The translations under genes were made by a program, and so were the position numbers. A stretch of DNA of 64,000 nucleotides from CAIYRG01 sp964446945 (GTDB lineage Bacteria > Pseudomonadota > Alphaproteobacteria > Micropepsales > Micropepsaceae), in contig CAYUQO010000002.1 in assembly GCA_964446945.1 (NCBI GenBank), positions 372,001-436,000 of the forward strand, written 5' to 3'. The notes under the pieces are model-generated. The model was not told the DNA's origin, did no database searches, and worked only from the letters and a program-made list of their open reading frames with translations. Shown in pieces: positions 16,072 through 25,342 of this stretch; position 1 is the stretch's first letter, and each line of letters opens with the position of its first letter.

Positions 16072-17433
16072 TTGACAGCCACCAGTCTTGATACCCCGAG
16101 GCAGGCGCGCAGTTGGCGGGTCTATTTCCGCCCGCGCGTCGCCACCATGCTGATGTTGGGCTTCGCGTCCGGGCTGCCTTTCCTGCTGACCGGCAATACC
16201 TTGGCCTATTGGCTGCGCGATTCGGGGGTATCCCTTACCGCCATCGGATTCCTGTCCTGGGTCGGGCTGGCCTATTCGCTCAAGCCGCTGTGGGCTCCCA
16301 TCATTGACCGTGTGGATGCTCCGCTATTCGGCGGCCTCGGCCGGCGCCGCGGCTGGATTCTTGCCGCACAGACAGTTGTCTGCCTCGGCCTTCTGGCAAT
16401 GTCCTATGTCGGGCCGGGCGGTGGATTGGCGTTGCTGGGCGCCTGCGCGCTCACGGTCGCTTTCGCCTCATCGACGCAGGATATCGTCATCGATGCGTGG
16501 CGCATCGAAATCGCCGAAGACAGCAATGAGCTCGGCCTGCTCTCGTCCGCCTATCAGCTCGGCTACCGCGCGGCACTGCTGCTGACCGACGCACTGATCT
16601 TGATTTCAGCCAACCATCTCGGCTGGCAGATATCCTACACGATGATGGGCGTGCTGATGGTGGTTGGCTTCTTCGCCACGTTCAAAGCCACCGAGCCTGC
16701 GCGCGCCGAAGCGGTGATGGACAATAAGGAAGCCGGATTACCGCTTTGGAGCGCCCGCGGTTTCGTGGACGCGGTGGTCGGCCCGTTTGTGGTGTTCTTT
16801 CGCACCCATCGCTGGCTCGGCGTGCTGATGCTGCTTGTGATCACGCTTTACGAAGTGCCTAATTTTGTCTCGGGCCCGATGACGAATACGTTTTATCACG
16901 ACCTTGGTGTTTCGAAGGACGCGGTGGGAGAAATACGCGGCTCAGTCGGACTTGCGTTCTCATTGCTCGGAATCACGGCCGCAGGTTTCTGCGGAACCCG
17001 TTTCGGAACCCTGTGGACCCTGGTTGCCGGCGTTGTGGCCGAGGGAATATCGGTCGCGGCCTATGTGCCGCTCACCTGGTCCGGTGGCGACCTCACCACC
17101 TTTGGCGTGGTGATGGCGATCAACAGTTTTGGTCTCGCCTTCGTTGGCGTGGCGCTGGTGATCTACATGTCGAGCCTGACGAGTCTCGGTTACACTGCAA
17201 CGCAATACGCGCTGCTGTCATCGACTTACACCTATGCCGGAAAAATCCTGAAAGGCTTTTCGGGGGAAACAGTCGATCAGCTTTCGCATGGCCGCACTCT
17301 CATGGAGGCTTATGCAATCTTTTTTGGCGGTACGGCAGCCATCGCCGTTCCGGCCCTTGTGCTTTGCCTGGTTCTGGCCCGGATACAATCGCGGCGAGAG
17401 CGAGAGATGATCCCTGCCAGCCGGCGGGTCTGA
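16072..17433 (+). CDS. ampG: AmpG-type muropeptide permease (MFS)
   Basis: A 453-residue, roughly 12-TM transporter of the AmpG branch of the major facilitator superfamily. It imports anhydro-muropeptides released during peptidoglycan turnover. Marker blocks are YFRPRVATMLMLGFASGLPF, LLTGNTLAYWLRDSGVSL, GLAYSLKPLWAPIIDRV and GRRRGWILAAQ, then DIVIDAWRIEIAED. The chosen start is a TTG with AAGG eight bases upstream, because the residues between it and the first ATG already match the family N-terminus. In other bacteria AmpG supplies signals for beta-lactamase induction; no ampC or ampR is in the window. Confidence 0.88.
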   Translation: MTATSLDTPRQARSWRVYFRPRVATMLMLGFASGLPFLLTGNTLAYWLRDSGVSLTAIGFLSWVGLAYSLKPLWAPIIDRVDAPLFGGLGRRRGWILAAQTVVCLGLLAMSYVGPGGGLALLGACALTVAFASSTQDIVIDAWRIEIAEDSNELGLLSSAYQLGYRAALLLTDALILISANHLGWQISYTMMGVLMVVGFFATFKATEPARAEAVMDNKEAGLPLWSARGFVDAVVGPFVVFFRTHRWLGVLMLLVITLYEVPNFVSGPMTNTFYHDLGVSKDAVGEIRGSVGLAFSLLGITAAGFCGTRFGTLWTLVAGVVAEGISVAAYVPLTWSGGDLTTFGVVMAINSFGLAFVGVALVIYMSSLTSLGYTATQYALLSSTYTYAGKILKGFSGETVDQLSHGRTLMEAYAIFFGGTAAIAVPALVLCLVLARIQSRREREMIPASRRV

Positions 17434-17588
17434 TCCGGATCGTTACGGCAAAAAAATTTGGGTGCATCCGGGCTGCGTGTTAGACTGTCCTGACCGGGGG
17501 TTGAGAATCGTTTCCGGAGCCGTCGAATTTGCTTGCCGCTTCACCTGCGGCAAGTCTTACCTGTTTTCGTTTCCCTGCTGGAGTTGTC

Positions 17589-18524
17589 ATGGGACCTGCG
17601 AGGCGCGCCAAATTACGCTTTCGCATCGCCGCCCGGCGTTGGGGCCTTCCAGTGCGCCGGCCGCGATTTGGCCGCGCCGCACTGCAGGACGGAGCGCTTT
17701 ACGAAGCAACGCCCGCCCCACAAGCCTCGTGGCCAGTGCTGGCCGAACATGGCCCGCTGCAGGTTCGCATGGCCAGCTCGAAATATGAAATCAAGGCCGC
17801 ACAGCGCCTTCGCTATCACGTGTTCTATGAAGAAATGTCGGCAATTCCGACACACCGTATGCGGCTGCAGAAGCGTGATTTCGACAAATATGACCGGTTC
17901 TGCGACCACATGCTGGTGGTGGACCGCGACGCGCTGGGCGCATTTGGCGAGCCTGCTGTGGTCGGCACCTACCGGCTATTGCGCGGTGAAGTCGCAGCGC
18001 GGCGCGGCGGCTACTACACAGCGTCGGAATACGATCTCGCCGCGTTGCTCGCCAATGCCGAACGCGGAATGCGCTGTCTCGAACTGGGGCGGTCCTGCGT
18101 GCTCAAGAGCTATCGGGCCAAACCCATCACCATGCAGCTCCTGTGGAAAGGAATCATGGTGTATCTGGAACGTTATCGGATTGATGTGATGTTCGGCTGC
18201 GGCTCACTGCCGGGAACCGACCCCGACGCGCTGAAACTGCCGCTTTCCTATCTTCATCATTTTCATCGCGCGCCGGAATCGAAACAGCTCCGTGCCCGGC
18301 CTGAACTCTACGTGCCGATGAATCGTCTTCCCAAGGATGCAATTGATCCGAAAGCGGCCATGCGCAAACTGCCGCCGCTGATCAAAGGCTATATCCGTGC
18401 CGGAGCGGTGATCGGCGATGGCGCGGTTATCGACCGCCAATTCGGCACCACCGACGTGCTGATTTATTTTCCGGTTTCACGGATCGGATCGCGCTACCGC
18501 TCGAAGCTCACGCACGCGGATTAA
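17589..18524 (+). CDS. olsB: OlsB-like N-acyltransferase (ornithine lipid synthesis)
   Basis: A 311-residue GNAT-fold protein of the hemolysin-like COG3176/OlsB group. OlsB transfers a 3-hydroxyacyl chain from acyl-ACP to the alpha-amino group of ornithine, making lyso-ornithine lipid at the cytoplasmic membrane. Visible family blocks: AAQRLRYHVFYEEM, YDRFCDHMLVVD, VVGTYRLLRGE, YYTASEYDLAAL, CLELGRSCVL and MFGCGSLPGTDPDAL. The N-terminal 60 residues are basic and not conserved. The partner O-acyltransferase OlsA is not adjacent. An in-frame ATG 20 codons upstream (17529) is possible but the region before MGPARRAKL looks non-coding. Confidence 0.78.
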   Translation: MGPARRAKLRFRIAARRWGLPVRRPRFGRAALQDGALYEATPAPQASWPVLAEHGPLQVRMASSKYEIKAAQRLRYHVFYEEMSAIPTHRMRLQKRDFDKYDRFCDHMLVVDRDALGAFGEPAVVGTYRLLRGEVAARRGGYYTASEYDLAALLANAERGMRCLELGRSCVLKSYRAKPITMQLLWKGIMVYLERYRIDVMFGCGSLPGTDPDALKLPLSYLHHFHRAPESKQLRARPELYVPMNRLPKDAIDPKAAMRKLPPLIKGYIRAGAVIGDGAVIDRQFGTTDVLIYFPVSRIGSRYRSKLTHAD

Positions 18525-18551
18525 CCTGCCGCCGTTGTGCCGCTGTTGCCC

Positions 18552-18601
18552 CCTCCTTTAATCCTCCCCCGCACGCACTTCGCGAGCGGGGGGAGGAGAA
18601 C
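18552..18601 (+). repeat. Dispersed palindromic intergenic repeat, copy 1
   Basis: The core is a hairpin: TCCTCCCCCGC pairs with GCGGGGGGAGGA across an 11-base spacer. About 50 bases, including the leading CCTCCTTTA, align with the reverse complement of 51479-51529 at almost all positions. The hairpin could terminate olsB or xerC transcription, since it lies between their convergent ends. The shared flanks show it is a mobile or amplified repeat, not a one-off terminator. Confidence 0.75.
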
Positions 18602-18636
18602 GCTCGGAACGCCCTCGCTGGTCGCGGGGCGCAACA

Positions 18637-19554
18637 TCATAATTTGGCGCGCGGGTGTGCGGCCTCGTAGATCGCCATAACGCGGCGTTCTTCGACTTCC
18701 GTATATTTCTGGGTGGTGGACAGTGACGCGTGACCGAGCAGTTCCTGAACCGCGCGCAAGTCGCCGCCGTTTTGCAACAGATGCGTCGCGAATGAGTGGC
18801 GTAGCGCGTGGGGCGTTGCGCTCGGCGACAGTCCCAGACGTGACCGCAATTCCTGCATGATGCGTTGTGCTTCGCGCGCGGTCATGGCCGCACCTTTAAC
18901 CGAGACAAACAGCGGACCGTTTTTGCCGGGGTCAAAAGGGCATACGCGAATATAGGCCGCAGCGGCATCGCGAACCGGATCTATCACCGGCACCACGCGC
19001 TCTTTGCGGCCTTTGCCGATAATCGTAATCCGATCGGGCAATGGAACATCGCTGCGTTTGAGACTCAGCGCTTCGGAGATTCTGAGGCCGGTACCGTAGA
19101 GCAGGGTGATCAACGCCGTGTTGCGCGCGGCGATCCATTTGCGGCTGTCCTCGCCGGCTTCCGCCATCACACGTCGCGCGTCGATTTCACTCAATGGCCG
19201 CGGCAGTGTGTGCGGGATCTTCGGGCTGCGCACCGCCTGCACCGCCGCGCTACTCGCCAAACCGGAGCGTTCGAGATGGCGAAAAAACGACCGCAGCGCC
19301 GCCATTGCGCGCTGCACTCCGCGTGGGCCCAGTCCCTCCTTCCGCCGCAGCGTGAGAAATGCACGAATGTCAGCGGGCCGGAGTGAGTTCAGCGCATTGC
19401 TGGTAACGGGACCGCCAATGTGTCCAGCGAGAAAGTCGAAAAAGCGATCAGTATCGTCGCCATAAGCGCGCAGCGTATGAGGGCTCAACCGCCGCTGATG
19501 ACGCAGCACCGCCAGCCACTCCTGCAAAAGTTTCGCAGCGCCGCCGTCCGTCAC
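18637..19554 (-). CDS. xerC: Tyrosine recombinase XerC
   Basis: Site-specific recombinase that, with XerD, resolves chromosome dimers at dif. A SAM-like core-binding domain (LQEWLAVLRHQRRLSPHTLR) is followed by the catalytic domain. Catalytic residues visible: Arg in YGTGLRISEAL, Lys in GKGRKERVVP, the HxxR box in HALRHSFATHLL, His in LLGHASLSTT, and nucleophile Tyr in TQKYTEV. The 305-residue start is a GTG (VTDGGAAKLL) with GGAGTG nine bases upstream. The frame stays open 59 codons further, into the 5' end of priA, but that part is not family-like. Divergent from priA. Confidence 0.9.
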   Translation of the reverse strand: MTDGGAAKLLQEWLAVLRHQRRLSPHTLRAYGDDTDRFFDFLAGHIGGPVTSNALNSLRPADIRAFLTLRRKEGLGPRGVQRAMAALRSFFRHLERSGLASSAAVQAVRSPKIPHTLPRPLSEIDARRVMAEAGEDSRKWIAARNTALITLLYGTGLRISEALSLKRSDVPLPDRITIIGKGRKERVVPVIDPVRDAAAAYIRVCPFDPGKNGPLFVSVKGAAMTAREAQRIMQELRSRLGLSPSATPHALRHSFATHLLQNGGDLRAVQELLGHASLSTTQKYTEVEERRVMAIYEAAHPRAKL

Positions 19555-19691
19555 GCTCGAATCACTCCGGAGCCAGCGGGAGAATTCACAACTCACGGAA
19601 CCACTGCAAGGTACTTGACCCGATGCGGGTGGAGCAGACACTAGCGTCTGTTTGGCCGGGGATCGCGTTGCAGCAGTCAGTTTCCGCATTG

Positions 19692-21848
19692 ATGACCGAG
19701 CAGCAGGCGAGCGTCCTTCTGCCGCTGCCACTCGACCATTCCTACGATTACGCGCTCCCGGCCGGGGTAATGGCCAGACGTGGGATGCTGGTGCGCGCGC
19801 CGCTGGGACCGCGGCAATTGGTCGGCGTGGTTTGGGGCGCAGCCCAGGGCGGAATTGCCGGCGAGAAGATCAGAGCCTGCGAACCTCTCGGGCCGGCACG
19901 ACTGCCGGAGAGCTTGTGCAACTTTGTCGATTGGGTGGCGCAGTACACGCTCGCACCGCCGGGCGCCGTGCTGGCGCAGGTGCTCAGGGCTCATGGCCTG
20001 CTCGACCAAAAAACGCAGCGGCAGGGATTCGCCGCCGGTATCGCACGCGGGAAAACCACGCCCACCCGTCAGCGCGTGCAAGAACTGATGCGCGATGGCC
20101 GGGTCCGCAGTGCCGCGGAGATTGCAAAACAGGCCAATGTCGGCTCAGGCGTCATCTCGGCCATGGCCAAATCCGGTGAGCTGCGCCGGGTCGAGCTACC
20201 CGACGAACCCTGTCCCGAGCCAGATCACAGCTTCGATGCAGTGAAGCTTACATTTGACCAGCTTCGTGCCGCCGAACATATGCGCGATGCGGTTCGGAAG
20301 CGGGAGTTCTCCGTGACGCTGCTGGATGGCGTAACCGGCTCGGGAAAGACGGAAGCCTATTTCGAGGCCGTCGCCGAGGCGCTTGCGGAGGGCCATCAGG
20401 CGCTGATCCTGCTGCCCGAAATCGCCCTCACCGTGCAGTTCCTGGATCGCTTTGCGGCGCGGTTCGGCTGCCGGCCGGTCGAATGGCATTCCGGTTTGCC
20501 GCCGGGGGAACGCAAGCGCGCGTATCAGCGGGTAATGCGCGGTGAGGCGCGCGTCGTGGCGGGAGCGCGCTCGGCCCTGTTCCTGCCATGCACGGCGATC
20601 GGCCTTATCGTGGTCGATGAGGAGCACGACCAGGCGTATAAACAGGAAGAGGGCGTGATCTATCACGCGCGCGATATGGCGGTCGTCCGGGCGCGGTTCG
20701 AGAACTGTCCGATCGTGCTTGCATCCGCGACTCCTTCGCTGGAGACATTCGTCAACGCGCGCCGCGGTCGATATGAATGGTTGAAGCTTGCGCACCGCCA
20801 TGGCGCGGCAGAGATGCCGGAAGTGCGCCTGATCGACCTCCGGAAGGAGCAGGGCGAATCCGGACAATATCTGTCGGCGCCGCTGCGCGAGGCGCTGGGG
20901 CAGGCACTCAGCGCAGGCGAACAGGCGCTCGTATTTCTCAATCGCCGTGGCTACGCGCCGCTGACGCTCTGCCTTGCCTGCGGCCACAAGGAGACCTGCC
21001 GCAACTGCTCGGCCTGGCTGGTAGAACACCGGAACCGCGGCAAGCTCGTGTGCCACCATTGCGGACATGAAAACGCCATTCCCAAAACCTGCATTGCCTG
21101 CGGTGCGCAGGATTCGCTGATTGCCTGCGGACCCGGGGTCGAGCGTGTCGAGGAAGAACTGCACGCCGCCTTTCCCGATGCGCGCATCGCAATCGCCTCC
21201 AGTGACACATTGCAGGAGCCGGCCGAGGCCCGGAAATTCATCCACGCCTTTTCCGCGGGCGAAGTGGACATATTGATCGGTACGCAGATTGTCGCCAAGG
21301 GCCACCATTTTCCCAATCTGACGCTTGCAGGTGTTGTGGATGCAGATCTCGGCAGTGGCGCCGGCGACCCCCGCGCTGCGGAACGAACTTTCCAGCTTCT
21401 GCATCAAGTCTCCGGCCGTTCGGGTCGTGGCGATAAAAAGGGACTGGTGCTGATTCAGACCCGCAATCCGGACGATCCGGTGATGCGCGCACTTGCAGCC
21501 GGCAGCCGCGATTCATTCCTCGAAGAAGAAATTGCCGCGCGCGAGCGCAGCATGATGCCGCCATATGGGCGCCTCGCTTCGTTGATTGTGGCCGGCGCCG
21601 ATGGCGAATTGGTGCGCGCAACCGGGCGCAAACTCGCCGCCGCTGCCCCGAAAGCAAATGGTGTATCGGTATGGGGGCCGGCGCCGGCATTTTACCAGAT
21701 GCTGCGCGGGCGCACGCGCGAGCGGCTGCTCGTGCACGCGGAAAAATCGATTGATGTTCAGGGTTATTTGCGCGCCTGGTTGCGGGACGTGGAAATTCCG
21801 CGCGCTGTCCGGCTCGCAGTCGATGTCGATCCCGTCAGCTTTTACTGA
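19692..21848 (+). CDS. priA: Primosomal replication protein N' (PriA helicase)
   Basis: 3'-to-5' DNA helicase that reloads the replisome at stalled forks. An N-terminal DNA-binding region (LLPLPLDHSYDYALP) precedes the helicase core with Walker A (GVTGSGKTEAY), motif II (VVDEEHDQAYK) and an EGVIYHARDMAVVRA block. The zinc module has eight cysteines in CLACGHKETCRNC, CHHCGH and CIACG. The C-terminal helicase lobe has GTQIVAKGHHFPNLTLAGVV and QVSGRSGRGDKKG. The start is uncertain: ATG at 19692 (718 residues, family-like N-terminus) or ATG at 19623. It overlaps the convergent frnE-like gene by seven bases. Confidence 0.93.
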   Translation: MTEQQASVLLPLPLDHSYDYALPAGVMARRGMLVRAPLGPRQLVGVVWGAAQGGIAGEKIRACEPLGPARLPESLCNFVDWVAQYTLAPPGAVLAQVLRAHGLLDQKTQRQGFAAGIARGKTTPTRQRVQELMRDGRVRSAAEIAKQANVGSGVISAMAKSGELRRVELPDEPCPEPDHSFDAVKLTFDQLRAAEHMRDAVRKREFSVTLLDGVTGSGKTEAYFEAVAEALAEGHQALILLPEIALTVQFLDRFAARFGCRPVEWHSGLPPGERKRAYQRVMRGEARVVAGARSALFLPCTAIGLIVVDEEHDQAYKQEEGVIYHARDMAVVRARFENCPIVLASATPSLETFVNARRGRYEWLKLAHRHGAAEMPEVRLIDLRKEQGESGQYLSAPLREALGQALSAGEQALVFLNRRGYAPLTLCLACGHKETCRNCSAWLVEHRNRGKLVCHHCGHENAIPKTCIACGAQDSLIACGPGVERVEEELHAAFPDARIAIASSDTLQEPAEARKFIHAFSAGEVDILIGTQIVAKGHHFPNLTLAGVVDADLGSGAGDPRAAERTFQLLHQVSGRSGRGDKKGLVLIQTRNPDDPVMRALAAGSRDSFLEEEIAARERSMMPPYGRLASLIVAGADGELVRATGRKLAAAAPKANGVSVWGPAPAFYQMLRGRTRERLLVHAEKSIDVQGYLRAWLRDVEIPRAVRLAVDVDPVSFY

Positions 21849-22498
21849 GTCAAACCACCGGCGCGGCGCAGAGCCTCGGTCATAATCTCCATCGGCTGTG
21901 CGCCTGAGAACGCAATCGATGCCATGCGGAAATCCGGCACACTGTGAATCCCGTTCCGGTATGCTTCCGTCTCCGCGGCAGCGACTTGGTCAGTGCCTTC
22001 ATCACTGGCGAGAAATCCGGCCACGGCCTCCTCGGGCAGGTCTGCTTTCCCGGCAATAGCGGCAAGCTCTGCTGGTGACGAGAGATCACGGCCTTCAACG
22101 AAATAGGCCTCGAACAATCTGTCGACGAGCGCGTCGGCATTTGCACCGCGACGCATTGTCCACCACACCAACCGATGTGCGCGCCTGGTATGCGGGGTGC
22201 GCGAGATGCGGTCGTAATTGAAAATTGCTCCGTCTTTCTTCCCGGCCTGGATGACCTGCGCATCGAGCCGCTGGCTGTGTTCCCAACTGCCAAATTTCGC
22301 GATGCGATAGGCGCGACGGTCAATACCTTCGGCGGGAATATTGGGATTCAGCTCGAACGGGCGCCAGCTGATGTCGAGCCGGATTTCCTCGTCCATTTCT
22401 TCGGACAAATGCGCCGCCGCACTCACGAGGCGACGCTCACCGATGAAGCACCACGGACAGATGAAGTCCGAGGTGATGGTTACAGGGATTGTTTTCAT
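21842..22498 (-). CDS. DsbA-family oxidoreductase, FrnE-like
   Basis: A 218-residue cytoplasmic thioredoxin-fold protein. The active site is CPWC in TSDFICPWCFIGERR, right at the N-terminus, and there is no signal peptide. The helical insert and the C-terminal VPDF block (GIHSVPDFRMASIAFSGAQP), which holds the cis-proline region, match FrnE-type DsbA relatives. FrnE proteins are disulfide oxidoreductases linked to oxidative and metal stress; the substrate is unknown. A 2-hydroxychromene-2-carboxylate isomerase label is a common alternative for this fold, but the CxxC argues for a redox role. Its stop overlaps the convergent end of priA. Confidence 0.85.
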   Translation of the reverse strand: MKTIPVTITSDFICPWCFIGERRLVSAAAHLSEEMDEEIRLDISWRPFELNPNIPAEGIDRRAYRIAKFGSWEHSQRLDAQVIQAGKKDGAIFNYDRISRTPHTRRAHRLVWWTMRRGANADALVDRLFEAYFVEGRDLSSPAELAAIAGKADLPEEAVAGFLASDEGTDQVAAAETEAYRNGIHSVPDFRMASIAFSGAQPMEIMTEALRRAGGLTQ

Positions 22499-22523
22499 CC
22501 CGTAGCGCCGCTCATCGCCTGCC

Positions 22524-23945
22524 TTACTGAAATTCCCGAACGTCCGCGAGATGGCCGGCGATTGCCGCCGCCGCCGCCATCGCGGGGCTCATCAGATGGG
22601 TGCGCCCGCCGCGGCCCTGACGGCCCTCGAAATTGCGATTGGATGTCGAGGCACAGCGCTGTCCCGGCTCCAGACGGTCAGCATTCATCGCGAGGCACAT
22701 CGAACAACCGGCTTCGCGCCATTCGAATCCGGCTTGCAGGAAAATACGGTCGAGGCCTTCCTCTTCCGCCTGATGTTTCACAAGTCCCGAACCCGGAACC
22801 ACCATGGCGCCAACATGCGGCGCGACTTTGCGCCCGCGGGCAAGTTCGTGTTCGACGACCTTTGCGGCTTCGCGCAAATCCTCGATCCGGCCATTGGTGC
22901 ATGATCCGATGAAGGCGCGGTCGATCTTCACTTCGCGCAAAGGCGTGCCCGGCTTCAAATCCATATAGGACAAAGCGCGCTGCATGCCTTCGCGCCGGTT
23001 GGGATCCTGTTCGCCGGCGGGATCAGGCACTTTCCCTGTGACCGGCAGCGCCTGTTCCGGGCTCGTGCCCCAGGTCACCATCGGCACAATGTCTTCAGCT
23101 TTCAGCCGCACCTCGGCATCGAATTTTGCGTCGTCGTCGGATTTCAACGTGCGCCAGTAGCGGACAGCAGATTCCCACGCGCCTCCTTTCGGCGCGCGCG
23201 GCCGGCCACGCAGATAATTGAAAGTCGTGTCGTCGGGCGCAATCAGACCTGCGCGGGCGCCCGCCTCGATCGACATGTTGCAGACCGTCATCCGGCCTTC
23301 CATGGACAGCGCGCGAATGGCCTCGCCGGAATATTCGATAACATAACCGGTCCCGCCCGCTGTCCCGATTTTGGCGATGATGGCGAGGATCATGTCTTTC
23401 GCCGTCACCCCCAGAGGCAATTTGCCATCGACCGTGACGCGCATGTTCTTCGAACGCGTGGTGAGCAAGGTCTGTGTCGCCAGCACATGCTCGACCTCGG
23501 ACGTGCCGATGCCGATGGCGACCGATCCGAAGGCGCCATGTGTTGCGGTGTGCGAGTCACCGCAGACGATGATCAGGCCCGGCAATGTCCAGCCCTGCTC
23601 CGGGCCGATGATGTGAACGATACCCTGCCGGATGTCGTTCATGCCGAAATATTCGATGCCGAACTCGCGCGCATTGCGCTCCAGCGTCGCGACGCTGTGC
23701 GCCGACTCGGGATCGGAAATCCCGCGGCTGCGGTCCGTCGTCGGCACATTATGGTCGGCAACTGCAAGCGTCAGCTCAGGACGGCGGACTTTGCGGTGCG
23801 CCTCCCTCAGGCCCTCAAAGGCCTGGGCGCTGGTGACTTCATGGGTAAGGTGCCGGTCAACATAGATCACACTGGCCTCGCCTTTGGCCTCGTGAACGAG
23901 GTGACTGTCCCAGATCTTGTCGTAAAGCGTCTTGCCGCCACTCAT
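22524..23945 (-). CDS. leuC: 3-isopropylmalate dehydratase large subunit
   Basis: Aconitase-family [4Fe-4S] enzyme that, with LeuD, interconverts 2- and 3-isopropylmalate in leucine synthesis. The 473-residue protein starts MSGGKTLYDKIWDSHLV. It shows LIYVDRH-type (VIYVDRHLTHEVTSAQAFEG), CGDSHTATHGAFG, the cluster cysteines in FIGSCTNGRIEDL and AGCSMCLAMN, and EPGQRCASTSNRNFEGRQG. AGGAA lies upstream of the chosen ATG; the in-frame extension to 23999 is rejected. leuD and leuB are not adjacent in this window. Confidence 0.95.
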   Translation of the reverse strand: MSGGKTLYDKIWDSHLVHEAKGEASVIYVDRHLTHEVTSAQAFEGLREAHRKVRRPELTLAVADHNVPTTDRSRGISDPESAHSVATLERNAREFGIEYFGMNDIRQGIVHIIGPEQGWTLPGLIIVCGDSHTATHGAFGSVAIGIGTSEVEHVLATQTLLTTRSKNMRVTVDGKLPLGVTAKDMILAIIAKIGTAGGTGYVIEYSGEAIRALSMEGRMTVCNMSIEAGARAGLIAPDDTTFNYLRGRPRAPKGGAWESAVRYWRTLKSDDDAKFDAEVRLKAEDIVPMVTWGTSPEQALPVTGKVPDPAGEQDPNRREGMQRALSYMDLKPGTPLREVKIDRAFIGSCTNGRIEDLREAAKVVEHELARGRKVAPHVGAMVVPGSGLVKHQAEEEGLDRIFLQAGFEWREAGCSMCLAMNADRLEPGQRCASTSNRNFEGRQGRGGRTHLMSPAMAAAAAIAGHLADVREFQ

Positions 23946-24038
23946 GACCAATTCCTGCTTTTCGGGACACCACTGAACATAGGTATTGGCGCGGCTCAAG
24001 TCCCGTGATTCACCGCCATTGAGAAGCTCTCAATCGGG

Positions 24039-24233
24039 CTAAAAGCGCCCGCTGAAATACAGCACCGCAAGGATGATCAGTACCGCGACCAGCTGCGCCA
24101 TCACGCGCATCCGCATCAGCCGGTTGGACCAATTGCGCGACGTTTCGCCGCCCGCCCAAAGCGTATAAAGGCCGGCCAGCAGGATCACTGCCACCACCGT
24201 GATCGCAATGCCGATGAGGAAATTTCCCGTCAT
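24039..24233 (-). CDS. HIG1-type twin-transmembrane small protein
   Basis: A 64-residue protein with two membrane helices (about 3-23 and 42-60) joined by a polar loop. The loop's RLMRMRVMAQLVAV resembles the R..R.R...Q signature of the HIG1 domain. In mitochondria HIG1 proteins (Rcf1/HIGD1A) associate with respiratory complexes; alphaproteobacterial relatives are mostly uncharacterised. GGAG lies nine bases upstream of the ATG. A TTG codon directly before it is not used. Confidence 0.75.
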   Translation of the reverse strand: MTGNFLIGIAITVVAVILLAGLYTLWAGGETSRNWSNRLMRMRVMAQLVAVLIILAVLYFSGRF

Positions 24234-24386
24234 CAATCAGTTCTCCGCATACAGGGGTGGTCCAATCGGCTATACCCGCGAGCTGAACCGTGGAGTGGCG
24301 GGACACAAATCCCGAATTTTGCAACCAAATTTGACGCCGGACGCTTGGATTTCAAACGTACATCGTGGACGGCGCAGGAGAATGCC

Positions 24387-25001
24387 ATGACGATCGGAGG
24401 TTTCGGCAAAACAAATCTGACGTTATCGGGCGCTGCTGCGGCCGGCATTCTTATGTGCGGATCGCTGGCGTTTGCACAAGCCACTTTGCCGCTGCCTGCG
24501 CCGGGGGCCAATCCGGGCGCACCGGCAACGGTGCCAAATGACGCGGCTGCGGCCAAAGCGCGGGCCGCGGCGCTGGCTGCGAAGGCCAATATCGACGTTG
24601 CGGAAGCCTGGACCAGAGCGACATCGGCACCAAATGCACCGGTTTACCTGCACATCGTCAGCGCCAAAGACCCGGACCGGCTGAATGGGATGGATTCGGC
24701 CATCGCGAAATCCGTCGAATTGCGTGATGACGCACAGCAGCCGCAGGGACGCTTCGCGATGGTGCCCGTGATCGATATTCCTGCGGGCGGTACGGTCAAT
24801 CTCGGCCCAGGCGGACGTTATCTGATGCTCACGGGCCTGAAGGCCCCGCTGAAAGAAGGCGAAAGCTTCCTGGTCACCCTTCATTTCGACAAAGCCGGCA
24901 CTGAGAGCGCGGCTGTGAAGGTGCTGGGTGCTGCCGCGAATGGGTATCCGCCGCCCGTTGGACGCCGCGGCGACACGACCGCAAACGTGTCCCAGCGCTA
25001 A
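24387..25001 (+). CDS. PCuAC-like periplasmic protein lacking canonical copper ligands
   Basis: A 204-residue secreted protein with the fold markers of the PCuAC (DUF461) copper chaperones, which deliver Cu(I) to cytochrome oxidase. After a signal peptide and an Ala/Pro-rich linker (about residues 31-66) it shows IDVAEAWTRATSAPNAPVYL, IPAGGTVNLGPGG and LKEGESFLVTLHFDKAG. The usual ligand set is His-x-Met, Met, His-x-Met. Here the first His is Arg113, its Met partner is Ala, and the second His is Tyr145. Only Met125 and Met147 remain. Copper binding in the usual way is therefore unlikely. AGGAGA precedes the ATG. Confidence 0.8.
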   Translation: MTIGGFGKTNLTLSGAAAAGILMCGSLAFAQATLPLPAPGANPGAPATVPNDAAAAKARAAALAAKANIDVAEAWTRATSAPNAPVYLHIVSAKDPDRLNGMDSAIAKSVELRDDAQQPQGRFAMVPVIDIPAGGTVNLGPGGRYLMLTGLKAPLKEGESFLVTLHFDKAGTESAAVKVLGAAANGYPPPVGRRGDTTANVSQR

Positions 25002-25059
25002 GCACTTTTGATTGGCGCGTTTTCTGCGCCGAACCGGCAGCCACTTCGGCGGCAAACGC

Positions 25060-25257
25060 TTAGAAGTCCGAGACGATTCCTTTTCTTTCCCAATCGCCGT
25101 AGCGGGTTGGCTCCGGTCCTTGCGGCCCGCCGATTTCCTTTGGCTTCGGCATGGCAGCCGCCGCCTGTTCGGCTTCGTTGCGGCGGCGCTCCTCCGCCTC
25201 CGCCAATGCACGCTGGGCTTCCGGCGGCAATTTGGAATTTGCGGCAGCCTTGCTCAT
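25060..25257 (-). CDS. SDHAF4-type (DUF1674) succinate dehydrogenase assembly factor
   Basis: A 65-residue protein with an N-terminal helix rich in Ala, Glu and Arg. Its C-terminus contains GGPQGPEPTRYGDWERKG and ends in Asp-Phe, the signature of the SDHAF4/Sdh8 family. In mitochondria this factor binds flavinylated SdhA and helps assemble complex II; a related role is inferred in alphaproteobacteria. It is divergent from htpX, a neighbourhood familiar from Rhizobiales. No sdh genes are in the window. Confidence 0.88.
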   Translation of the reverse strand: MSKAAANSKLPPEAQRALAEAEERRRNEAEQAAAAMPKPKEIGGPQGPEPTRYGDWERKGIVSDF

Positions 25258-25342
25258 CGTCGTCTGGGCTTTTCCCGTAGGGTTTCAGTCACTACATCAG
25301 ATCGGTATCAGCAGTTCCAGTAGCAATCCGGGATTGGTGTCC

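Noticed and set aside
18637..19554. Integron or phage integrase
   Set aside because: The recombinase has XerC length, lies next to priA, and is not flanked by attachment repeats or cassette genes.
20196..21407. A 403-codon minus-strand frame inside priA
   Set aside because: Lies wholly within the priA helicase core on the opposite strand; no motif or ribosome-binding site.
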